From NCBI GenBank assembly GCA_040758525.1, contig JBFLVQ010000150.1:1-15455 (forward strand): a stretch of 15,455 nt of DNA, written 5' to 3'. Both the position numbers and the translations under genes were made by a program. This DNA comes from JBFLVQ01 sp040758525. Lineage in GTDB: Bacteria > Acidobacteriota > Blastocatellia > Chloracidobacteriales > JADJPF01. Shown here in pieces: positions 6,579 to 14,224 of the stretch. The stretch's first letter is position 1; the number at the start of each line of letters is the position of its first letter. The notes under the pieces were generated by a model that did no database searches, was not told the origin of the DNA, and was given only the letters and a program-made list of their open reading frames with translations.

Positions 6579-8939
6579 ATGATTCGATCTCACTTGCCCT
6601 TTTTTGCTAAAGCTCTTGCCATTACTGTTTTTATAGGAGTTGCTGCGCTTCTGGGTGTGCAATTGATCAAGAAGCTAAATCCAGTCTCAATAGAACGAGA
6701 CTCGCGTGTCAAACTACAAGGCCAATTGACTGCTGTCTTCGATAACTTTGAGTATGTACATCATGAGAATGGGCGTAACCGCTATAAACTTACTGCCCTC
6801 AAAGATCAGGTCTTTGGCGATGGTCATCATGAATTGTCACAAGTAAAGTTAGAGGTCTATGACAAAGTTGGTGCACCTGCTGGTCAGGTTACCGCCGAAC
6901 ACTGTCGTTATGATCAGGCTCAGGCACTGGTACGCTTCGAACGTAAAGTGTTTATCGAAACCACCGATGGTCTTCAAGTAAAGACTGAGAGCCTAGATTA
7001 TGATCAACGTAATGAACGTGCTGAGACCGAAGATAAAGTAGAGTTTGCGCGTGACCGTGTACATGGCAATTGTCGTGGTATGCTGCTCGATTCCCCTGCA
7101 CAGCGGCTAGAGATGAAAGCCGCCGTGCAGGTTATTGTCGAACCGGCTAAGGAAGAGACTATTGATAGTGCCACACCTGGATCAAAAGCATCCAATGGGA
7201 AAGAGCAGCCTAAAGAGAAATCTGATCAGAAAAAAGATAAAAAGCCGACGGTGGCAAAGAGTGGTAATGGTTTAACCAATAAGTCACCTGATGTGCCGGT
7301 CGAGATTACTGGAAATTGGGGTGAATATACCGGTAAAGATCGTGTTATACGTCTACGTGGTAATGCTCGCGTTGCTGAACCAGATCGCTTCATAAGCGCA
7401 ACCGCACTCACTGTCTTCCTCTCAGAGAAGAAGCAGGTCGAACGATTGGAGGCACGCGGCCAAGCGTTACTGGAGAGTCGGCAGGCTACTGCGCCCTCAC
7501 GCATACAAGCCACCGATATGGATTTTTTCTTTGATCCAACTGGTAATTTAACGCGTGCCGAAGCGCGTGGCCAAGCACAGGCTGAAACAGAAATGGGAGT
7601 TGCACAACGTCGTCTTAATGCAGATCGACTTGAGCTTTTTGCTCTTCCAGGGGCATCGGGCAGTGAAGTCCAACACATCAAAGCATTAGGTAATGTGCAC
7701 TTAAAATTAGATGCGCCTACTACAACAGCTTCGCTGCCTAATGCTACAATCAAGGAACTGGCTGCTCAAGAAGCAGAGTTATTCTATTTTTCTGGGGGCA
7801 GATTTATTCGTGAGGCACAGGCTCGCGGCGCAGTTGTGTTGACAATGACACCAGTGTCGCCTACTGACAATGCTGAGCGACGTACTCTAAAAGCTGAGCG
7901 TGCTACACTAACTTTCTTTGAAACTGATAATGTGGCACGTGATTTTGTTGCTCAAGGAGGAGTAAGGATTGAGGCTGTTCCTTATAAGCAAGGTGCCGCT
8001 ACTCGTGTTACTGAGAGCGCACGTGCACAAGCAACTTTTCAGCGTGAGGGTGGTGCAATCACAGTTGTCGTTCAAGAAGGAGACTTCAAATATCAAGAAG
8101 GCGGCCGACAGGCAGTTGCTGAGCGCGCTACTTACACAACTGCTGAAGAGCGTATCGAATTACGCGAGGGTAAAGTAATGGTTTGGGATGAGACGGTACG
8201 CACACAGGCTGATGAGATCGATATCTATACAGTAAAAAAGCAGAGTTGGGCGCGTGGGCGTGTACGTTCTACTTATTACAATCCTGGTTCAATAGGACAA
8301 GCGGCGCCGTTTCGCAACATGCGCTCACCAGTATTCATCACAGCTAAAGAGGCACGTGCTGATCATACACAGGGTGAGGCTATCTATATAGGAGAAGCGC
8401 GAGCTTGGCAGGATGATAGTTTTATACGCTCGGATCGACTTGAGCTATATCGTGACAAACGCCGCATGGCAGCGTTAGGAAATGTTTCTTCTGCGCTCTA
8501 TCAGACTGCCCATACTCGTGATGATGGGGGTAAACGCGTTGTACCAGTCTTTGCTACGTCTGATACAATGAATTATTCAGACACAGAGCGTATTGCTGAA
8601 TACCGCAGTGGTGTAAAGATGCGACAGGGTGAAGATACTTTAGAAGCGCAACGTGTAAAGATCTTTCTCAAAGCCGAGGTCAACGAGGTTGAGCGTATGG
8701 AGGCAGATGAACAGGTTGTGCTAACACAGCCTGGGCGGCGTGCTGAAGGTGATAAAGCAGAATATACGGCGGCAGAAGAGCGTACCGTGATTGTGGGAAA
8801 TATGGCGCGTGTTGTCTCAATTGCACAAGGCACTATAACAGGCCGAAGATTGACTTTAATGGGAGGCGATGATAAGATTTTCGCCGATGACCAGCGAGGC
8901 ACAAAGCGCGTCAGATCAACCCATGAAGTTCAACGTTGA
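6579..8939 (+). CDS. lptC: Large LptC/OstA (LptA-like) lipopolysaccharide-transport protein
   Basis: LptC anchors the LPS-export bridge at the inner membrane, and LptA/OstA beta-jellyroll repeats carry LPS across the periplasm. Here residues 8-30 form one hydrophobic segment (signal anchor), residues about 45-190 resemble LptC, residues 191-235 are a Lys/Glu-rich linker (KSDQKKDKKP), and the rest (about 240-780) repeats the OstA pattern of alternating short strands with recurring G-x-A/V-R and A-R-G-x-A motifs. E. coli LptC and LptA are each under 200 residues, so this 786-residue chain looks like an LptC joined to a long LptA-like bridge. GAGG at 6565-6568 lies ten bases before the ATG. The lptB ATPase gene follows within about 20 bases, which supports the role. 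The family is clear; the exact domain limits and symbol are my inference. Confidence 0.82.
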   Translation: MIRSHLPFFAKALAITVFIGVAALLGVQLIKKLNPVSIERDSRVKLQGQLTAVFDNFEYVHHENGRNRYKLTALKDQVFGDGHHELSQVKLEVYDKVGAPAGQVTAEHCRYDQAQALVRFERKVFIETTDGLQVKTESLDYDQRNERAETEDKVEFARDRVHGNCRGMLLDSPAQRLEMKAAVQVIVEPAKEETIDSATPGSKASNGKEQPKEKSDQKKDKKPTVAKSGNGLTNKSPDVPVEITGNWGEYTGKDRVIRLRGNARVAEPDRFISATALTVFLSEKKQVERLEARGQALLESRQATAPSRIQATDMDFFFDPTGNLTRAEARGQAQAETEMGVAQRRLNADRLELFALPGASGSEVQHIKALGNVHLKLDAPTTTASLPNATIKELAAQEAELFYFSGGRFIREAQARGAVVLTMTPVSPTDNAERRTLKAERATLTFFETDNVARDFVAQGGVRIEAVPYKQGAATRVTESARAQATFQREGGAITVVVQEGDFKYQEGGRQAVAERATYTTAEERIELREGKVMVWDETVRTQADEIDIYTVKKQSWARGRVRSTYYNPGSIGQAAPFRNMRSPVFITAKEARADHTQGEAIYIGEARAWQDDSFIRSDRLELYRDKRRMAALGNVSSALYQTAHTRDDGGKRVVPVFATSDTMNYSDTERIAEYRSGVKMRQGEDTLEAQRVKIFLKAEVNEVERMEADEQVVLTQPGRRAEGDKAEYTAAEERTVIVGNMARVVSIAQGTITGRRLTLMGGDDKIFADDQRGTKRVRSTHEVQR

Positions 8940-8960
8940 TGGCAAAGCTTGCGTGGGAGT

Positions 8961-9812
8961 ATGTGGGTGGATAATAGAGCTAAAGGCGCTAAAGGGTTAC
9001 AATCTGTCGGCGAATTGATTGCGGTCGAATCTCCGGAAGCTCCTCGCAAATTGCAGCCAACTCCCCAAGCCAGGCAAACTGATAAAGATCCATTGGTGTT
9101 GCGCGCGCAAGGTCTGAAGAAGTCCTATCGTGGCCGTTGTGTTGTCAATAATGTTACGATCGAAGTTAAGCGTGGTGAGATAGTCGGCCTACTGGGGCCC
9201 AATGGCGCGGGCAAGACCACAACATTCTATATGATTGTGGGACTAGAACGGCCTGATGCTGGTCAGGTCAATTTGGGTGAGGGGGACATTACTAACCTGC
9301 CCATCTATTTACGCGCCCGTCGTGGTATCTCCTATCTGCCACAAGAGCCCTCGATCTTTCGCAAGCTTACTGTTGAGAAGAACATTTTGGCGATCCTTGA
9401 AACCTTAGAATTGTCGCGACGCGCCCGTCACCAGAAGTTGGAGGCGCTGCTTGACGAGCTTGCGATCCGACATGTGCGTCATACCAAGGGCTATGCACTT
9501 TCTGGAGGTGAGCGACGACGCGCTGAGATTGCACGCTGTCTTACGCTCGAGCCACACTTCATATTGCTCGATGAGCCTTTTGCTGGTATTGACCCACTTG
9601 TGGTGAGCGATATTCAGCATATTGTAGAACAGCTAAAAGCGCGTAATATAGGTGTGTTGATCACTGATCATAATGTGCGTGAAACGCTTGCTATTACCGA
9701 TCGTGCCTACATTATTAATGAAGGTGCGATATTTCGTACAGGGACACCTGCTGAACTTACTTCTGATAAAGAGGTGAGGCGGGTTTATCTAGGGGAAAAT
9801 TTTAGAATGTAG
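8961..9812 (+). CDS. lptB: LPS export ABC transporter ATP-binding protein LptB
   Basis: LptB is the cytoplasmic ATPase of the LptB2FG complex that extracts LPS from the inner membrane. With ATG at 8961 the protein has 283 residues: Walker A GPNGAGKT (79-86), Q-loop in YLPQEPSIF (Q128), signature LSGGE (180-184), Walker B ILLDEP (201-206), H-loop in ITDHNV (H237). The LptB-type segments GLLGPNGAGKTTTFYMIVGL and DEPFAGIDPL are clear. About 42 residues precede the usual LptB start (LVLRAQGLKKSY) and look unstructured. The start is uncertain: TTG at 8949 is also open, GGGAG lies too close to the ATG at 8961, and an internal TTG/GTG near 9091 would give the normal family length. It follows lptC by about 20 bases and precedes rpoN, an order common in bacteria. 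Confidence 0.93.
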   Translation: MWVDNRAKGAKGLQSVGELIAVESPEAPRKLQPTPQARQTDKDPLVLRAQGLKKSYRGRCVVNNVTIEVKRGEIVGLLGPNGAGKTTTFYMIVGLERPDAGQVNLGEGDITNLPIYLRARRGISYLPQEPSIFRKLTVEKNILAILETLELSRRARHQKLEALLDELAIRHVRHTKGYALSGGERRRAEIARCLTLEPHFILLDEPFAGIDPLVVSDIQHIVEQLKARNIGVLITDHNVRETLAITDRAYIINEGAIFRTGTPAELTSDKEVRRVYLGENFRM

Positions 9813-9851
9813 CCAGGGGTAGAGCCCTTTTAAACTCTGATAGAGTGTGTT

Positions 9852-11375
9852 ATGTCAATCAAGCCGAATTTAACAACCAGTCTGAGACACAATCTCGTAC
9901 TTACGCCACAGATGCGCCAGCGCATCGAGTTGTTAAGTATGACGAAGTTGGAACTCCACGACATGATCACTCAGGAGTTAACTGAGAATCCTGTGCTTGA
10001 ATTGGAGGAAGCTGGCAGTGGCGAAACTGTAGAAACGATCTCCGGTTTGGAGGAGGCGCTTGGCTATGAAGGCGAAGCCGCTCCTGAGACCACCGAAGCA
10101 CCTGTTGCCGAGCCGGTAGAAGGTCAAATACCTACTACTACTACTCAGGCCACAGAAGAGGTTGAGAGTGAGCCAGAAGTGAATCCTGACTCTTTTCAGG
10201 AGATCGATTTTGGCACCACTTTCGAAGAGTATTTAGATCCCGGTTATAAAACTCGTGAGTATGAAGAGCGTGAGCGGCCCTCCTATGAAAATCTCCTTAC
10301 CCGCCCGCTTACTCTCTCTGAGCATCTACTCTGGCAGTTGCACCTCTCGGATCTATATGGTGAAGCCCGAGAAGCTGCTGAAGCCGTGGTTGGTAATCTT
10401 AATGATGATGGTTATCTCGATGCCACCCTGCAAGAGATTTGCGAGATGGGTAACTGGTCTGTAGAGACGGTTGAGACAGCCCGACACACAGTACAGACCT
10501 TTGATCCCATAGGGTGTGGCTCGCAGGATCGTAAAGAGTGCTTGCTTGTGCAACTGCAACAGATGGGTCATAGTGAACGCTTAGCAGTGCGTTTGATCTC
10601 ACAATATTTAGATCGTTTGCAACAGTATCGCCTTCCTGATATTGCTAAAGAGCTAGGCGTAACACTGGAAGAGATCCGCCAAGAGATGGAGATAATTCGC
10701 AAGCTTGAGCCTTATCCTGGTCGTAAATATGCTTCTCAAAACACTCAGTATATTGAGCCAGAAGTCTACATAGAGAAGATCGACGAGGAGTATTACATAC
10801 ATTTTAATGATGAAGGCATGCCGCAGTTACGTATCAATTCTCATTACCGGCGACTGCTCGAATCTGATAAGACTACCAAGGAGGCACGTGACTATATTAA
10901 GGGGCGTTTCCGCTCTGCTGTAGATCTACTTAAAAATATTGAGCACCGTCGCCAGACCATTTATCGCGTCTGTGAATCGATTGTAAAGCGACAACGAGAA
11001 TTTCTTGATAAAGGTATTGAATACCTTAGACCCATGATGCTCAAGGATGTTGCTGAAGATATTGAGATGCACCTTTCTACGGTTTCACGCGTCGTTAATG
11101 GCAAGTATTCACATACCCCACAAGGTGTGATTGAGTTACGTAGGTTTTTTACCGAGGGTATGGTCAATGAAGAGGGGGAGGAGGTCTCAACAAGAGTTAT
11201 TAAACTTCAGATCAAGAAGATGATTGAAGAGGAGGATGCGCGCAATCCCCTCACTGATGAAGAGATTGCTAAGCGTTTGGCCAAGGATGGTATGAAGATG
11301 TCGCGCCGCACCGTGGCCAAATATCGAGATCAGATGAATATCCCCGGCTCGCGCGAACGCCGTGCCGTGATCTAA
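9852..11375 (+). CDS. rpoN: RNA polymerase sigma-54 factor RpoN
   Basis: Sigma-54 directs RNA polymerase to -24/-12 promoters and needs an enhancer-binding ATPase for open-complex formation. The 507 residues show all parts: Gln/Leu-rich region I (about 1-50, with LVLTPQMRQRIELLSMT), an acidic region II (about 52-150, rich in Glu, Pro and Thr), the core-binding domain (about 150-330), the DNA-binding part with a helix-turn-helix (MLKDVAEDIEMHLSTVSRVVNGKY), and the RpoN box SRRTVAKYRD (484-493), which differs from the common ARRTVAKYR only by the first Ser. Length and domains are normal. The Shine-Dalgarno is weak. It lies 39 bases after lptB and 22 before hpf, as in many Gram-negative genomes, so the three are probably co-transcribed. 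Confidence 0.96.
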   Translation: MSIKPNLTTSLRHNLVLTPQMRQRIELLSMTKLELHDMITQELTENPVLELEEAGSGETVETISGLEEALGYEGEAAPETTEAPVAEPVEGQIPTTTTQATEEVESEPEVNPDSFQEIDFGTTFEEYLDPGYKTREYEERERPSYENLLTRPLTLSEHLLWQLHLSDLYGEAREAAEAVVGNLNDDGYLDATLQEICEMGNWSVETVETARHTVQTFDPIGCGSQDRKECLLVQLQQMGHSERLAVRLISQYLDRLQQYRLPDIAKELGVTLEEIRQEMEIIRKLEPYPGRKYASQNTQYIEPEVYIEKIDEEYYIHFNDEGMPQLRINSHYRRLLESDKTTKEARDYIKGRFRSAVDLLKNIEHRRQTIYRVCESIVKRQREFLDKGIEYLRPMMLKDVAEDIEMHLSTVSRVVNGKYSHTPQGVIELRRFFTEGMVNEEGEEVSTRVIKLQIKKMIEEEDARNPLTDEEIAKRLAKDGMKMSRRTVAKYRDQMNIPGSRERRAVI

Positions 11376-11397
11376 GAGTCCCAGTTGGAGGAAGTAC

Positions 11398-11934
11398 ATG
11401 AAAGTTGAGTTCACAGGGCGACATGTTGATGTTTCGTCAGCGATCAGGAGACATACTAAAGATCAACTGGAAAAGATCGAGAAAGTCTTTGATTTCGACT
11501 CATTAGGCAAAGCCCATATTATTTTGGAAGTCGAGAAGCATCGTCACCGCGCCGAGATCGTCTTCCGTTGGCGCGATCAAGAACTGACTGGTAAGGCCGA
11601 GACCGATGATATGTATACAGCAATCACACAAGCCGCTGACCGGCTTGAACGTCAGGCCTTAAAGCTAAAAGGTAAGAAGACCACGCGCAAACGCCATACA
11701 CAGAGCGCTGCGCAGTTGGCTCCTTCGCCCTTGCCTCCCCTTGCGCCACTGCCCAGTGAGCCGCGCATTATACGCTCACGCCGCTATGCTATCAAACCAC
11801 TCACGCCTGAAGAGGCAGCCTCTGTAGTAAGTGAATCAATCGATCAATTCCTGGTTTTTCGGGATGCCGAGACCGATCGCATAGGGGTTATTTACAAGCG
11901 CAAAGACGGCAACTTCGGGTTGATTGAACCTTAA
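11398..11934 (+). CDS. hpf: Long-form ribosome hibernation promoting factor
   Basis: HPF binds the 30S decoding region in starved cells; the long form pairs 70S ribosomes into inactive 100S dimers through its C-terminal domain. Residues 1-95 are the S30AE/YfiA domain (begins MKVEFTGRHVDVS, with HRHRAEIVFRWRDQELTG). A Pro-rich linker (about 103-123) leads to the C-terminal dimerisation domain (about 124-178), which ends in the conserved pattern FLVFRDAETDRIGVIYKRKD with a GLIEP tail. At 178 residues it is a typical long form. GGAGG (11387-11391) stands six bases before the ATG, the strongest ribosome-binding site of the plus-strand run apart from that at 13901. It sits between rpoN and hprK; the following gap is filled by a repeat cluster that may separate the two transcripts. 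Confidence 0.94.
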   Translation: MKVEFTGRHVDVSSAIRRHTKDQLEKIEKVFDFDSLGKAHIILEVEKHRHRAEIVFRWRDQELTGKAETDDMYTAITQAADRLERQALKLKGKKTTRKRHTQSAAQLAPSPLPPLAPLPSEPRIIRSRRYAIKPLTPEEAASVVSESIDQFLVFRDAETDRIGVIYKRKDGNFGLIEP

Positions 11935-11938
11935 TTAT

Positions 11939-12012
11939 AGTGACAAGAAATAAGTGACAAGTGACAAGGCTATTTTAATCACTGGTCACTTGTCACTACT
12001 CATTCGTCACTG
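11939..12012. repeat. Cluster of TGACAAG heptamers with inverted copies between hpf and hprK
   Basis: TGACAAG occurs at 11941-11947, 11955-11961 and 11962-11968 (the last two in tandem). Inverted copies follow: CTTGTCA at 11989-11995, a one-mismatch copy CTGGTCA at 11982-11988, and a more diverged TTCGTCA near 12002-12008. AGTGACAAGTGAC (11953-11965) is exactly complementary to 11985-11997; with one mismatch the stem extends to 16 positions around a 13-base loop. The cluster fills almost the whole gap and ends four bases before the hprK ATG. It may act as a terminator-like or attenuating hairpin, as tandem operators, or be a dispersed repeat family; sequence alone does not decide. Confidence 0.8.
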
Positions 12013-12015
12013 ATT

Positions 12016-12981
12016 ATGACTGCTCCCGTAACGCCGACGATTACTGTACGTGAAGTGTTGGAAGGCATGCCAAGCGATTTTCCGCTACGGCTGCTTACTG
12101 GTGAGCGAGGGCTTGACCGCAAGATTACTATCCCACGTATACAGAAATTGGGACTTGCCTTAGCCGGTTTCTCCCATTACATACATAGTGGACGTGTTCA
12201 AATTGTTGGACAGAGCGAAATACAGTATCTAGAACAGCTCTCCATTGATCAACGCTTAGAAGTACTATCACGTTTACCATTGTCACAGATTACCGCAGTA
12301 CTAATCACTAAGAATCTCTCTCCTCCTAGTGAATTCTTACAACAGGCAACACAGGCAGAACTACCAGTACTATGTACACCAGAGGTGAGTTCAGTAGCAA
12401 TCATCAAGATGACAGAATTTCTCCAACCACGTCTGGCTCCTTGTGTAGTACTGCATGGTGTGATGATTGAACTGTTTGGGATAGGAGTGCTGTTACAAGG
12501 TGAGAGTGGAATAGGAAAGAGTGAGTGCGCGCTGGATCTGATTGTAAGAGGCAATCGCTTGGTCTCAGATGATGTTGTAGAGGTACGACGTATAGGATTT
12601 GATCAGTTAATTGGCAGTGCTCCAGAGATGATGCGTAATCATATGGAGATACGTGGTCTAGGCATACTCAACATTAAAGATCTATTTGGTGTCTCGGCAA
12701 TCACATTATCACGTCCGTTGGATCTAGTGATACGTTTGGAGCGTTGGGAGCCAGATCGACAGTATGATCGTTTAGGATTAGCAGAAGAAGTAAGCGAATT
12801 TCTTGGCAAATCTGTACCATTGGTACGTTTGCCAGTTACTTCCGGGCGTAATATTTCTACTCTGGTTGAGGTTGCTGTACGTAATCATCTGCTCAAGTTA
12901 CGTGGTTTTAATGCTGCACAGAAGTTTATTGCTCAACATGCGGCTTCATTGGGCGTTGACCGAGAGCCTGGAGAGCGTTAA
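12016..12981 (+). CDS. hprK: HPr kinase/phosphorylase
   Basis: HprK phosphorylates and dephosphorylates the regulatory serine of HPr or an HPr-like protein, linking carbon or PTS state to gene control. The protein has 321 residues. The N-terminal domain (about 8-135) is followed by the catalytic domain: conserved LHGVMIELFGIGVLL (H147), Walker A GESGIGKS (162-169), the SDD acidic pair (D185, D186), and the family signature EIRGLGILNI (211-220). All catalytic residues I can check are present. No Shine-Dalgarno is visible before the ATG: the upstream bases belong to the heptamer repeat cluster. rapZ follows after 13 bases, and rpoN and hpf precede, the standard regulatory cluster. No HPr gene is seen in the window, so its substrate must be encoded elsewhere. 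Confidence 0.95.
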   Translation: MTAPVTPTITVREVLEGMPSDFPLRLLTGERGLDRKITIPRIQKLGLALAGFSHYIHSGRVQIVGQSEIQYLEQLSIDQRLEVLSRLPLSQITAVLITKNLSPPSEFLQQATQAELPVLCTPEVSSVAIIKMTEFLQPRLAPCVVLHGVMIELFGIGVLLQGESGIGKSECALDLIVRGNRLVSDDVVEVRRIGFDQLIGSAPEMMRNHMEIRGLGILNIKDLFGVSAITLSRPLDLVIRLERWEPDRQYDRLGLAEEVSEFLGKSVPLVRLPVTSGRNISTLVEVAVRNHLLKLRGFNAAQKFIAQHAASLGVDREPGER

Positions 12982-12994
12982 GCTTTCAATAGTT

Positions 12995-13864
12995 ATGAGC
13001 TTAAGATTAATTATTATCACAGGATTGAGTGGTTCGGGAAAACGCACCGCGATTAAAGCATTTGAGGATCTAGGCTATTTCTGTGTAGATAATCTCCCAG
13101 TGGCGCTGATCCCAACCTTTATTGAACTGCTACGTCGTACTCAAGATGGCCTTAATCGTGCTGCCTTGGTGATAGATGCACGTGAACGCCATTTTCTCAC
13201 AGAGTTTCCCCCCATTTATGAAGAGTTAAAGCATCGCCCTGATCTAGAGATGAGCGTGCTGTTTTTGGATGCTAGTGATGAAGCGCTACAGCGCCGTTTC
13301 TCAGAGACACGCCGGCCACATCCATTAATGGAGACTGCTGATAGTCTGCTAGAAGCAATACGTGCTGAGAAGAAATTATTGCAACCAATTCGTGATCTGG
13401 CTGATATTGTTGTTGATACTTCCGATCATACAGTGCATACATTAAGACGCTATTTTGTTAGTGATTTCTCTCAGGATGGAGTTGCCCCAGAGATGACGCT
13501 AACTCTGATCAGTTTTGGTTATAAGCATGGATTGCCGATTGCGCTAGATCTGCTCTTTGATGTGCGATTTCTTCCTAACCCACACTTTGTTCCTCACCTT
13601 AAACCGCTTACTGGTCGGCATGATGAAGTGATTGATTATATGATGAAGCATGAAGAGGTTGGTGAAACCATCAATCGCTTTACCGATCTGCTCTATTTTC
13701 TTACACCACGTTATCAGCGTGAAGGCCGTAGCTATCTAACTATTGGAGTAGGTTGTACAGGTGGCCAGCATCGCTCAGTAATGATTGCTGATGCGCTCGG
13801 CGAGCGATTACGCAAGGCTGGTTACAAATCGCGTGTCACACATCGTGATATCACCAAACACTAA
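12995..13864 (+). CDS. rapZ: RapZ/YvcJ-family nucleotide-binding regulatory protein
   Basis: RapZ-type proteins bind and hydrolyse nucleotides; in E. coli RapZ is an RNA adaptor that steers small-RNA decay in amino-sugar control. From ATG at 12995 the protein has 289 residues, the normal length. Seen: P-loop TGLSGSGKRT (9-18), EDLGYFCVDNLP (24-35), RFSETRRPHPL (101-111), FDVRFLPNPHF (188-198) and GCTGGQHRSV (253-262), all family signatures. The residue after the P-loop lysine is Arg instead of the usual Ser/Thr/Gly, followed by Thr. The frame is open upstream into hprK, but the extension matches nothing and the family start is at MSLRLIIITG. It sits 13 bases after hprK and is surely co-transcribed with it. 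Whether it binds RNA in this lineage is unknown. Confidence 0.94.
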   Translation: MSLRLIIITGLSGSGKRTAIKAFEDLGYFCVDNLPVALIPTFIELLRRTQDGLNRAALVIDARERHFLTEFPPIYEELKHRPDLEMSVLFLDASDEALQRRFSETRRPHPLMETADSLLEAIRAEKKLLQPIRDLADIVVDTSDHTVHTLRRYFVSDFSQDGVAPEMTLTLISFGYKHGLPIALDLLFDVRFLPNPHFVPHLKPLTGRHDEVIDYMMKHEEVGETINRFTDLLYFLTPRYQREGRSYLTIGVGCTGGQHRSVMIADALGERLRKAGYKSRVTHRDITKH

Positions 13865-13871
13865 CAGCGAT

Positions 13872-13885
13872 TAAGAAAATTCTTA
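13872..13885. other. Short AT-rich dyad between rapZ and the next gene
   Basis: TAAGAA-AA-TTCTTA is a perfect 6-bp dyad with a two-base centre, in the 46-base gap after rapZ. It is too short and AT-rich for an intrinsic terminator. It could be an operator for the downstream gene or chance. Confidence 0.3.
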
Positions 13886-13900
13886 TTAAGAGTTGTGATA

Positions 13901-13906
13901 AGGAGG
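13901..13906 (+). promoter_or_regulatory. Strong Shine-Dalgarno supporting a GTG start
   Basis: A perfect AGGAGG stands four bases before GTG at 13911. It decides the start of the small monooxygenase-like gene, which has no nearby in-frame ATG. Confidence 0.7.
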
Positions 13907-13910
13907 CAGT

Positions 13911-14222
13911 GTGTTTATTGCATTATATCATTGGAAACTCAAGCCTGGACAAGAGCGTAGATTTCAAGAAGGGTGGCATAGAAGAACCCAAGAGATCTAT
14001 CAAAAGTGTGGCAGCCTAGGCTCACGTCTACATAGAGGAGAGGATGGGACATGGTATGCTTATGCACAATGGCCAGATAAACAGACCTGGGAAGCAGCCG
14101 GAAAAATACCGGTTGAACATAGAGAAGCTCTGGTTATGATGCAAGAGAGTATAGAGCAAACTTACCCCAGTATTTATCTAGATGTAGTCGATGATCTACT
14201 GCAGCAGACCGCGATAAGCTGA
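13911..14222 (+). CDS. Small antibiotic-biosynthesis-monooxygenase (ABM)-like protein
   Basis: This 103-residue protein starts at GTG behind a perfect AGGAGG. Its pattern fits the dimeric alpha-beta ABM fold: a first strand FIALYHWKLKPG (2-13), a helix EERFQEGW-like (about 15-32, here RRFQEGWHRRTQEIYQKCG), then SLGSRLHRGEDGTWYAYAQW (35-54), where a heme- or substrate-facing edge would lie, and a C-terminal helix and strand (YLDVVDDLL). Such proteins range from quinone-forming monooxygenases to heme-degrading enzymes and stress-related proteins of unknown activity; the substrate is not predictable here. It lies 46 bases after rapZ and may share its transcript. Its stop is two bases from that of the convergent LysR gene. 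The family assignment is by fold pattern and moderately sure. Confidence 0.7.
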   Translation: MFIALYHWKLKPGQERRFQEGWHRRTQEIYQKCGSLGSRLHRGEDGTWYAYAQWPDKQTWEAAGKIPVEHREALVMMQESIEQTYPSIYLDVVDDLLQQTAIS

Positions 14223-14224
14223 CT

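Noticed and set aside
7226..7753. 175-codon minus-strand frame opposite the LptC/OstA gene
   Set aside because: Ser/Arg/Ala-rich shadow of the plus-strand gene, no start signal and no family resemblance.
12803..12994. Upstream extension of rapZ overlapping hprK
   Set aside because: The extension is the out-of-frame reading of hprK; the family start is the ATG at 12995.
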